Shown piece by piece: positions 8,148 through 14,701 of a stretch of 51,403 nucleotides of DNA (position 1 is its first letter; every line of letters begins with the position of its first letter). Origin of the DNA: a virus; the IMG/VR virus record IMGVR_UViG_3300027971_000065, positions 1 through 51,403 of that record; one strand, 5' to 3'. The position numbers and the translations under genes are program-made. Under the pieces are notes generated by a model that worked only from the letters and a program-made list of their open reading frames with translations, had not been told where the DNA came from and made no database searches.

Positions 8148-8717
8148 TTAAACTATAGGTATTGTGATTAAATTATCAGAAGATTGTTTTTGCGTTGACT
8201 TGGTGTCTGGTGTACTGGAATAAGCTTTAAGAAGGTCTTTGTTGTTTTTAAAAAAGTGATTGAATTCTATAATAAGCCAATCACCATAATTGCCTGAAGA
8301 ATAATATGTAAAATTATCTGTAACCCAAGTAAGACCGCATTGCACGGCCACGTATCTTCCCTTTCGGGTAAACTTCATGAATAGGATGTTTAAATCCCCA
8401 GCATCAGCAACCGACATGAGTTGATCTAGCCACGTATTTAGTTGCTTGCTTTCACCTGAAAGTACTAAGTGAAAAGGAAAATCAGCATAGTTCTTTGCTT
8501 CAGCATTAAACTTACTCCAAGAGTCAGGGGGAATAATATCTCCCTTAAACCCTTTGATTTGATTTTCACTTAGATTTTGCTTTCTATGTGAATTTGAGCC
8601 ACCAATAAAAGCACCTGAGTTGGGCACTCTTACAAAATGATCATCATAGAGGTCGCTGAGATATTTTGCAACATCTCTTTCCCATGATGAACCTTTTTGC
8701 TTTTGTGGACTAGACAT
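8148..8717 (-). CDS. PD-(D/E)XK family nuclease, possible Holliday-junction resolvase-like
   Basis: This 189-residue protein shows a probable PD-(D/E)XK nuclease core. An N-terminal helix carries Glu13 (GSSWERDVAKYLSDLY), a Gly/Ser-rich strand-turn follows, and then GD at residue 60 and EAK at 73-75 supply Asp60, Glu73 and Lys75. Small proteins with this arrangement include Holliday junction resolvases and other phage structure-specific nucleases. Position supports a role in recombination or genome processing: it is the last gene of the gp47-gp46 transcript, about 40 bases after gp46. The C-terminal 30 residues are Ser/Thr/Gln-rich and probably disordered. The substrate cannot be told from sequence. 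The gene ends at the edge of the structured gene-free region. Confidence 0.65.
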   Translation of the reverse strand: MSSPQKQKGSSWERDVAKYLSDLYDDHFVRVPNSGAFIGGSNSHRKQNLSENQIKGFKGDIIPPDSWSKFNAEAKNYADFPFHLVLSGESKQLNTWLDQLMSVADAGDLNILFMKFTRKGRYVAVQCGLTWVTDNFTYYSSGNYGDWLIIEFNHFFKNNKDLLKAYSSTPDTKSTQKQSSDNLITIPIV

Positions 8718-8756
8718 ACTATTACTTAGTGTTTATCAGGGGGTATGAAAATTTTA

Positions 8757-10514
8757 TCATTTTTCAATACTTACGGAACTCTCATACGTGGTAAATCCAC
8801 TCTCTTTAACAACTTTGAGAACATTTGGAACTCTGTTGATTAATTCTTCTTTATGACTAACTAACCAAATAGATTTTTGCCTACGGCGTGACATCTCTTT
8901 AAGTATACTTAAAGAATTTTCAACACCTATGCTATCAGTACCATTGTCTAATAGTTCATCAATGAATAATACATTGATTGGTGAATATAATGATTCCCAA
9001 ACGTCACGAAAAGCCCAAGACAATGCTAATATAACTCTGTTCATCTCTCCCCTTGACAAATTATAGAAATCCATTTCTCTACCCAACTCAGTAATTTCAA
9101 CCTGAAGATCATTTTGAAATACTACCTGATGGGGTAGACCAATCTTATCCAAATAATGAGTAAGTCTACTATTCAAATATGACAAATTTTGGTCTATAAT
9201 CTTTTTGCGAACAAACGAATCTTTACTGCTCAATAGGTCAAGTAGAAATTTCTGATGTTCTAGTGTTTTAGTCAACCTATTGATATTATCAAAATCAATT
9301 TCTTGTAGAGCTTGACTCTCCATTTCACTAATTTGTTCATCATATGGGTCAACTTCCGCTGCTTTGTTTTCTATTGAAACTAGAGTATTAGCAAGTTGAC
9401 TAGAATGCTTAACCGCTTCCGCTTCAGTTTTATAATGAGTAGTAGGTTTGGCACTGACAAACACTGGATTATCTTCAAGCTCCTTTATAGTGGCTTCGAA
9501 CTCATCAATATGTTTTCTACTCTCTGTCAATGATTCAATCTTTTTATTTAAGACTTCTGAATGAGATTCATCATGGAACTCCTGACCGCAAGCATAACAT
9601 TTATGATCTTTGAGAGTTTTAACTTCGGTATCTAGTTTAGTCCAAGTTTTCTTTTCTTTAGCTAGATCGGTCTTTGCTCTACTAAGATTAGCATCGTGTT
9701 CAGTTTGTAAACGAACCTGATCATTATAAATTACTAAATCTTTATGTGCCTGAAGTTCTTTGTCTATATCAATGGCACTTAGTTTGGTATACTCAATAGC
9801 GAGTTTTTCCAAGTCTTCATCGTGTTTAGTTTGCCAAAGTTTCTGCCTACGCTTTAAGCTTTCAATCTGTTCTTTAACACGCTTATTGGCTTCTTCAATG
9901 GCTTTGACTTTGAATTCTTCAGCCTGGATAGAGTCTTTGCTTTCTTTAATTAGATTTTTAATTACCTCAGCTTTTTCGGAAAGGATAGTAATTCCCAAAA
10001 GCTGTTCAATGATATTTTTTTGTTCGTTGGTTTTAAGAGCAAGAAATGGTTCGCTGTACGTATTCAGCGCAACGATATGTCTAAACATATCAGCCGACAT
10101 GTTGATGATTCGTTCAATGGCGTGCTGAGTTTCTCGGTTCTCACCCTGTGCATCATCGGTTGTTTTTTGCAAATCATCGTTTACATAAAATTTCAGAATA
10201 TTGGGTTTGCGACCACGTTCAATCTTGTATTCAATGCCATTGACACTGAATTCAAGAGTGACCATCATGCCCTTACCATTAGTACGATTAACTAGGTTAT
10301 CCTTGCGAATATTATTAATTGGAACGCCAAAGAGTGCATATGACAGTGCTTGAATCAATGAGGTCTTGCCTGTACCATTTCTAGCGCCATCACCACCTAA
10401 ATCTAGGTTTTCACCTAGGATAAGGGTCAACTCTCTACGATCAAAGTTTACCGCTTGCGTTACTTGCCCGATAGATAAAAAATTCCTAAGAGCAATATTT
10501 TTTAATAAAATCAT
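8757..10514 (-). CDS. 46: Recombination nuclease large subunit gp46 (Rad50/SbcC-like ATPase)
   Basis: This is the ATPase partner of gp47 in the Mre11/Rad50-type complex that resects DNA ends for recombination-dependent replication and helps degrade host DNA in T4. The 585 residues (560 in T4) show Walker A GTGKTS at about 47-52, preceded by a GENLD...GARN loop. Long helical arms flank a zinc-hook CYACGQ at about 305. An ABC signature YNLSRGEMNRV lies near 485, Walker B VLFIDELLD near 515 and a SWLVSHKEE-like switch near 550. The start overlaps the gp47 stop by four bases (ATGA), so the subunits are co-translated. The arms are short compared with cellular Rad50, as usual in phages. Confidence 0.95.
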   Translation of the reverse strand: MILLKNIALRNFLSIGQVTQAVNFDRRELTLILGENLDLGGDGARNGTGKTSLIQALSYALFGVPINNIRKDNLVNRTNGKGMMVTLEFSVNGIEYKIERGRKPNILKFYVNDDLQKTTDDAQGENRETQHAIERIINMSADMFRHIVALNTYSEPFLALKTNEQKNIIEQLLGITILSEKAEVIKNLIKESKDSIQAEEFKVKAIEEANKRVKEQIESLKRRQKLWQTKHDEDLEKLAIEYTKLSAIDIDKELQAHKDLVIYNDQVRLQTEHDANLSRAKTDLAKEKKTWTKLDTEVKTLKDHKCYACGQEFHDESHSEVLNKKIESLTESRKHIDEFEATIKELEDNPVFVSAKPTTHYKTEAEAVKHSSQLANTLVSIENKAAEVDPYDEQISEMESQALQEIDFDNINRLTKTLEHQKFLLDLLSSKDSFVRKKIIDQNLSYLNSRLTHYLDKIGLPHQVVFQNDLQVEITELGREMDFYNLSRGEMNRVILALSWAFRDVWESLYSPINVLFIDELLDNGTDSIGVENSLSILKEMSRRRQKSIWLVSHKEELINRVPNVLKVVKESGFTTYESSVSIEK

Positions 10515-11527
10515 ATGTTGTTATAAATTTCTAACAAAAGGCGTTTATCAAAACTTTCACTTTCAATAGCGTTAATACTTTCTAAAACGATTTGGTCAAC
10601 ACTTTCAAATTTCATTCCATCTGTGTTTTGATATTGTTCTACTTGGTCTACTTTTATGGGTATCAAAGTCATTTCTCTTAGTTTATGCTCGGGAATTAAT
10701 GTTTCACGAATGAAGTTTGCTTCTTCATATGAAATGTCTATATCTAAATGAACTCTAACATGGCTGTCAGGTAATAGCAAACCTTTAGGGTTTTCCAATA
10801 CATCACTTAGCTTATAGACTCTAAATAAAGGTTGATTGGGCCAACTATGAAATTCAGGCTCTTCGCCCCATTCCAATATCATCATGCCACGTTGGTCATC
10901 TCCTGCATCAGCATAGTTATGTGGGAAGGCATTACCAATATACCAAATGTTCTTGCGAGCCTGTCGTTTATGAAAATGCCCTGAGAAAACTTTTTCAAAA
11001 CCCTCTACATGTCCATCATTGATTTCACCGTGATCAGGCATTGCTATTTGAGCATTCATAAAAAAATGAGGCAATTCAAGATGGGCAAAAAGATATTTAC
11101 CTGACAATTTTGCTAACTTTTTGTAATCGTTGCCCACTAACCAAGGGGCGATAACACAGTCACCTGCTTGAAACCAATCATTAACAATAGTGATATTTGG
11201 TAGATGTTTAGCCCATTCTACAGAATGAATATCACGCCTATCCCTATAATATAAATCGTGGTTACCAGGAATAAAATATACCTGTTGAAAGTTTTCACTT
11301 AATAGTTCTAGGCTACGTAAGCCAAACTGAAGCGTTTGAATGTTAATGCTTGCCCTATGATGATTCCAATCACCCAAGAACAAGCAAGTTTCACAATTTT
11401 CTTGTTTGGCTTTCTCTACAAACCAACTGACAAAATTGATACAGTCGGTGTTGTGAACCAAAGAATTGGACTTGTTGCCATAATGTATGTCCGTGAAAAC
11501 TGCTGCTTTTTTAAATAGATTACTCAT
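10511..11527 (-). CDS. 47: Recombination nuclease subunit gp47 (Mre11/SbcD-like phosphoesterase)
   Basis: The 338 residues match T4 gp47 in length (339). Metallophosphoesterase motifs appear in order: FTDIHYG (Asp13, His15), GDWNHH (about 52-57), PGNHD (87-91), FAHLE, and GHFHKRQ (about 182-188). These residues hold two metal ions, normally Mn, in this nuclease family. It works with gp46 in end resection. The only usable start is the ATG at 11527, since the next residues already belong to the fold. No clear ribosome-binding sequence precedes it. A sigma70-type promoter ends seven bases before the ATG, so expression may be early and possibly leaderless. Confidence 0.95.
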   Translation of the reverse strand: MSNLFKKAAVFTDIHYGNKSNSLVHNTDCINFVSWFVEKAKQENCETCLFLGDWNHHRASINIQTLQFGLRSLELLSENFQQVYFIPGNHDLYYRDRRDIHSVEWAKHLPNITIVNDWFQAGDCVIAPWLVGNDYKKLAKLSGKYLFAHLELPHFFMNAQIAMPDHGEINDGHVEGFEKVFSGHFHKRQARKNIWYIGNAFPHNYADAGDDQRGMMILEWGEEPEFHSWPNQPLFRVYKLSDVLENPKGLLLPDSHVRVHLDIDISYEEANFIRETLIPEHKLREMTLIPIKVDQVEQYQNTDGMKFESVDQIVLESINAIESESFDKRLLLEIYNNI

Positions 11528-11533
11528 CCACTG

Positions 11534-11563
11534 ATTATATCTTATTCTTGACTATCTAGTCAA
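11534..11563 (-). promoter_or_regulatory. Sigma70-type promoter for gp47-gp46
   Basis: On the minus strand TTGACT (-35, 11558-11563) and a perfect TATAAT (-10, 11534-11539) are separated by 18 bases. The expected start point falls at the gp47 ATG. The -35 box is part of an inverted repeat TTGACTA-TC-TAGTCAA (11548-11563), which could be an operator. This type of element fits early transcription by unmodified host polymerase. Confidence 0.65.
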
Positions 11564-11576
11564 TTAGATTGGTTGC

Positions 11577-12488
11577 CTATTCTTCGTACACGTTAATCTG
11601 CGGACCATTTGAAATACCTTGGCGAGACCATGAGGGGTTCAACCCATTCATTTCTAGGATATCATCTCTGATATTTTGGCTTCTTTTTTCTGTATTCAAA
11701 ACTCTACAAAAAGAATTTGTAATAGCGGCAGTATAATATGCGAAAGGGTTCGCACTTTTAGATTCGTTAAATCGTAGGCCCACGTAGGTAAGTTGAAGTA
11801 TAGCACTATTTTTCATTTCATCATTATAGGTATATCCGCGCCAATTGTACTTCATGGCATATTTTTCACACATCATAATATACATTCTAGCCAACTTATC
11901 AGTGATTTGACCATGGTCTTTGCTGAAAGATCCAGTTACCAAATCACCTTTCCAATGAGAATGCCCGATACAATAAAATTCATTCTGTTCGTTAATCTTA
12001 TAGTGCTTGAAAGGTGGGAAGTTGACCTTGACATGAACCATGTCATCAACTTCGGCCTGAGTAGTAACATCTTCTAGGTCAGCAAAAATCTCATCAGGAT
12101 CGGTTTCTTCAAAATCAAAAATATCCTTAGCGGTTTTCTTTTTTACCGTTTTTCTAGGTTGTTTCTGAGAAACTGGAATATGATCCCAAGTCATAACTCT
12201 AAAAACCAAGTCAGTAACTGGGATGCTCATTGGATCTACCGAGTCTTTTACTCCTGCTTCAATACTAAGTCTAGTAGCCCTTGTCTCACGGGCAGTTTGA
12301 ATTATATCTTTAATGGTTTCGTGATTAATGATTTCTTCTATTGAAGATTGGGGCATATCTATGATGTAATCATATCTGTGATATTCTTTATTTTGAAAGT
12401 AACAATACGTGTTTTTGCTTTCGTGAATTTCTTTTAAAATATCTTTATTATTTAGGTAGTTAACCGTTTTTTTCGTAGTGATTGACAT
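11577..12488 (-). CDS. 55: Late-transcription sigma factor gp55-like, with N-terminal extension
   Basis: The C-terminal half (about residues 165-290) resembles T4 gp55, the sigma factor that directs RNA polymerase to TATAAATA late promoters. It contains a helix like KLARMYIMMCEKYAMKYNWR, the YTYNDEMKNSAI segment, then SANPFAYYTAAITNSFCRVL and an EKRSQNIRDDIL-type basic helix. T4 gp55 has 185 residues and this protein has 303. The first 150 residues (NKDILKEIHESKNTYC..., later VFRVMTWDHIP and a Lys-rich/Asp-rich stretch) have no counterpart that I know in T4 gp55. AAGGA about five to nine bases upstream supports the ATG at 12488. The gene has its own sigma70-type promoter and is 49 bases ahead of gp47. 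Confidence 0.82.
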   Translation of the reverse strand: MSITTKKTVNYLNNKDILKEIHESKNTYCYFQNKEYHRYDYIIDMPQSSIEEIINHETIKDIIQTARETRATRLSIEAGVKDSVDPMSIPVTDLVFRVMTWDHIPVSQKQPRKTVKKKTAKDIFDFEETDPDEIFADLEDVTTQAEVDDMVHVKVNFPPFKHYKINEQNEFYCIGHSHWKGDLVTGSFSKDHGQITDKLARMYIMMCEKYAMKYNWRGYTYNDEMKNSAILQLTYVGLRFNESKSANPFAYYTAAITNSFCRVLNTEKRSQNIRDDILEMNGLNPSWSRQGISNGPQINVYEE

Positions 12489-12515
12489 AGGGTCCTTGTT
12501 ATTTTGCTATCGTAG

Positions 12516-12544
12516 AGTATAGCATACGTGTTGCAGAATTGCAA
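12516..12544 (-). promoter_or_regulatory. Sigma70-type promoter for gp55, overlapped by an inverted repeat
   Basis: On the minus strand TTGCAA (12539-12544) and TATACT (12516-12521) are spaced by 17 bases, and the start point would leave a leader of about 20 bases with an AAGGA ribosome site. The -35 hexamer is embedded in a perfect inverted repeat GTTGCA-GAAT-TGCAAC (12530-12545), a likely operator that a repressor or activator could use. Confidence 0.65.
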
Positions 12545-12577
12545 CACCGAGTGGATCAAAAGGTAAAAGCAATATTA

Positions 12578-12586
12578 TTATTTATC
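12578..12586 (-). promoter_or_regulatory. Late-type element GATAAATAA upstream of gp55
   Basis: On the minus strand GATAAATAA lies about 90 bases before gp55, beyond its sigma70-type promoter. If active it would let gp55 be transcribed again late from a promoter that needs gp55 itself. The distance makes this uncertain. Confidence 0.3.
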
Positions 12587-12610
12587 TTCTAAAAGTCAAT
12601 GTTTTTTGAT

Positions 12611-12619
12611 ACTAAATAG
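12611..12619 (+). promoter_or_regulatory. Late-type element ACTAAATAG at the head of the baseplate operon
   Basis: ACTAAATAG lies 20 bases before the ATG at 12639, with AAGGA between them at about 12624-12628. It is the first late-like element before the block of baseplate genes that runs to 21372 with only short gaps. Confidence 0.5.
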
Positions 12620-12638
12620 TAATAAGGATAATAATATT

Positions 12639-14390
12639 ATGGCGAACCCTACTACAGCAGAAGAATGGCAACAAGTTGTTGCTCAATATAAAGAGCAAAA
12701 TGCGGAGTTAGCTAAGACAGATGTTGAGTTAACTGCCGAAGCACAAAGTCTGTTCAAACAAAGAACGCAGCTTACAAATCAAATTAACGCACTTAAATTT
12801 AATAGGCCTCCGTTTAATACAAATATATCCGAGAATGAGTACAGGCTTCAACTAACCGCACTTGAACAGCAGCAAAGACAAGTAAATATACAACGAGAGA
12901 ACGTTCTGAATGAAAAGGCGCAGATTGCTAAACAAATTAGTGAAAATAACGCTGCAATCGCAAAAGCTAATACTAGTGCAGGTACCGCGGAACAGGGTCC
13001 TGCAAATGCAGAAACTATTACACCACCTGCGTCACCAGCACCAGGCGACGGGGCTATAGTTCCACCTCCTCCTCCGTTGATACAAACTTCAAGTCAACCA
13101 CAAGCTATATCTTCGGCAGAAAATCCTAGTATTGTAGAAACAGCCGCAGTAGCCACTCCTCAGATAGCCACTACTAGTCTGGTAGTACCAACAGATCAAA
13201 ATGATACTACGGGACTAAACGCCGGTGATCAGATTCCAGGAACTCCAATTGCTAAAATCACTATAGTGAATGATGATCGGGGTGAGCGTTTAGTACTAAC
13301 TCAACCGGCAGATGTAATTGAACCACAGAAAACAGCAGATGCATACCCAAATGAATTTCAGGGTGTAGATGAAGCTATAGAATTGCAGAAAAAAATAGCT
13401 ATTAATACTTCAGGCATACCGATACTAGCTGAAGATGCTGAGGGAGTAACAGTAGAGGGCGCAATTAATCCTGAAACAGGAGAAACTTATTTTCCATTCC
13501 CAATTGGTTCTGCTAAAGGATTACAAGGGGCTAGGGCAAATACTCAGTCTGAATCTACCGCACAGGCTCAAGCTAATTTTGCTCTTAAAAAAGATTGGCG
13601 TGTTAGATTAAGCTTAGCACCTAATTCTACTTATCTTTATAACGCAGCGAACGTTCAAGGTATATTACAACCTTTGATTGATACCGACGGAGTAGTTTTT
13701 CCATATACACCAAGTATACAGATTCAATATAACGCACACTATGATAATTATGATCTAACGCATAGTAATTATAAAATATACCAATATAAAAATAGCTCAG
13801 TAGATACTATTCAGATTTCTTGTGATTTTACTGCACAAGATACGGCTGAGGCAAACTATTTACTTGCTGTTATACACTTTTTTAAATCAGTTACTAAAAT
13901 GTTTTATGGAAAAGATTCTATTCCTAAAATTGGAACACCCCCTCCCTTATGCTTCTTATCAGGTTTAGGATCTTTTCAATTTGATAATCATCCATTAGTT
14001 ATAACAAGTTTTGCCTATAACTTACCTACTGATGTAGATTATATAAGAGCATCTGCTAGTGCGACAACAAGTGCAGGTGTAAATAAAGCACCTGCTCAAT
14101 CACCGAATAATACTTCAAATCCAATAAGCAATGCCAGATTAAATAGCAGCAACACACCAATAGCTACCGGTGGTGTCACTCCTGCAACTGTTTTTGGTCA
14201 ACAAACTTTAATTCAGTCTCCTTCTGCTTCATCAAGAAGACCAACTTACGTTCCTACAAAAATGAATATATCAATAACTGCAAACCCAATTGTAACAAGA
14301 AATGATATTAGTAATAGATTTAGTGTACGAGATTATGCAACTGGTAAATTGCTGCAAGGTAGTAAAAATTCAACCGTAGGTATTTGGTAA
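12639..14390 (+). CDS. Putative tail-tube/baseplate initiator structural protein
   Basis: I choose the ATG at 12639 (MANPTTAEEW) because AAGGA lies about ten bases upstream. A TTG at 12606 would give 11 more residues. The 583-residue product has a coiled-coil N-terminus (about 5-110, Gln/Glu/Leu-rich) and a Pro/Ala/Thr-rich disordered middle. A conserved domain spans about 310-475: DWRVRLSLAP, TDGVVFPYTPSIQ, LTHSNYK, then FTAQDTAEANYLLAVIHFFKS and MFYGKD. A short C-terminal motif reads SNRFSVRDYATGKLL...GIW. I recall this domain in structural proteins encoded just before gp53 in T4-like marine phages. Position suggests a gp48/gp54-type role where the tube starts on the baseplate, but I see no direct similarity to T4 gp48 or gp54. 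Its stop codon overlaps the gp53 start (TAATG). Confidence 0.55.
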   Translation: MANPTTAEEWQQVVAQYKEQNAELAKTDVELTAEAQSLFKQRTQLTNQINALKFNRPPFNTNISENEYRLQLTALEQQQRQVNIQRENVLNEKAQIAKQISENNAAIAKANTSAGTAEQGPANAETITPPASPAPGDGAIVPPPPPLIQTSSQPQAISSAENPSIVETAAVATPQIATTSLVVPTDQNDTTGLNAGDQIPGTPIAKITIVNDDRGERLVLTQPADVIEPQKTADAYPNEFQGVDEAIELQKKIAINTSGIPILAEDAEGVTVEGAINPETGETYFPFPIGSAKGLQGARANTQSESTAQAQANFALKKDWRVRLSLAPNSTYLYNAANVQGILQPLIDTDGVVFPYTPSIQIQYNAHYDNYDLTHSNYKIYQYKNSSVDTIQISCDFTAQDTAEANYLLAVIHFFKSVTKMFYGKDSIPKIGTPPPLCFLSGLGSFQFDNHPLVITSFAYNLPTDVDYIRASASATTSAGVNKAPAQSPNNTSNPISNARLNSSNTPIATGGVTPATVFGQQTLIQSPSASSRRPTYVPTKMNISITANPIVTRNDISNRFSVRDYATGKLLQGSKNSTVGIW

Positions 14391-14701
14391 TGGCTGTTAA
14401 TAGTTTATACCCCGCAACTAGTCCTTACAATGTTACCGACATTGTTAATAGTAATTATTTGGATATTATGATTAATATCCCTATTCCAATGGTTCCTAGT
14501 GATATATATTTTGAAATTACACAAGTATATCAGTATAGACCTGATATGTTGGCATATGATTTATATGCAGACTCTAGATTGTGGTGGGTTTTCGCACAAA
14601 GAAATCCAAATAGATTAAAAGATCCTTATTTTGATTTTGTCGCAGGAGTGAGCATTTATATACCTAAATTAGAATTGTTGAAACAAGTATTGGGAATTTA
14701 A
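14390..14701 (+). CDS. 53: Baseplate wedge protein gp53-like
   Basis: This 103-residue protein begins at the ATG at 14390, which shares its A with the previous stop codon. It carries the gp53 signature: a YQYRPDMLAYDLYADSRLWW helix, FAQRNPNRLKDPYFDF, then AGVSIYIP. T4 gp53 has 196 residues with an extra C-terminal domain, so this is the short core version. gp53 completes the wedge in the T4 baseplate before wedges join the hub. The gene is sandwiched with a one-base overlap upstream and no gap downstream, so translation is coupled across three genes. Confidence 0.82.
   Translation: MAVNSLYPATSPYNVTDIVNSNYLDIMINIPIPMVPSDIYFEITQVYQYRPDMLAYDLYADSRLWWVFAQRNPNRLKDPYFDFVAGVSIYIPKLELLKQVLGI

Noticed and set aside
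8700-8745. GATAAACAC upstream of the PD-(D/E)XK nuclease as a late promoter
   Set aside because: It breaks the otherwise constant TAAATA core, and the gene is probably read through from gp46.
9760-10569. Plus-strand open frames opposite gp46
   Set aside because: gp46 on the minus strand has all ATPase and zinc-hook motifs; these frames show no motif and no ribosome site.
12606-12638. TTG start giving 11 extra residues on the putative tube/baseplate initiator
   Set aside because: An ATG with AAGGA at good spacing follows at 12639, and the extra segment would include the late-type promoter element.
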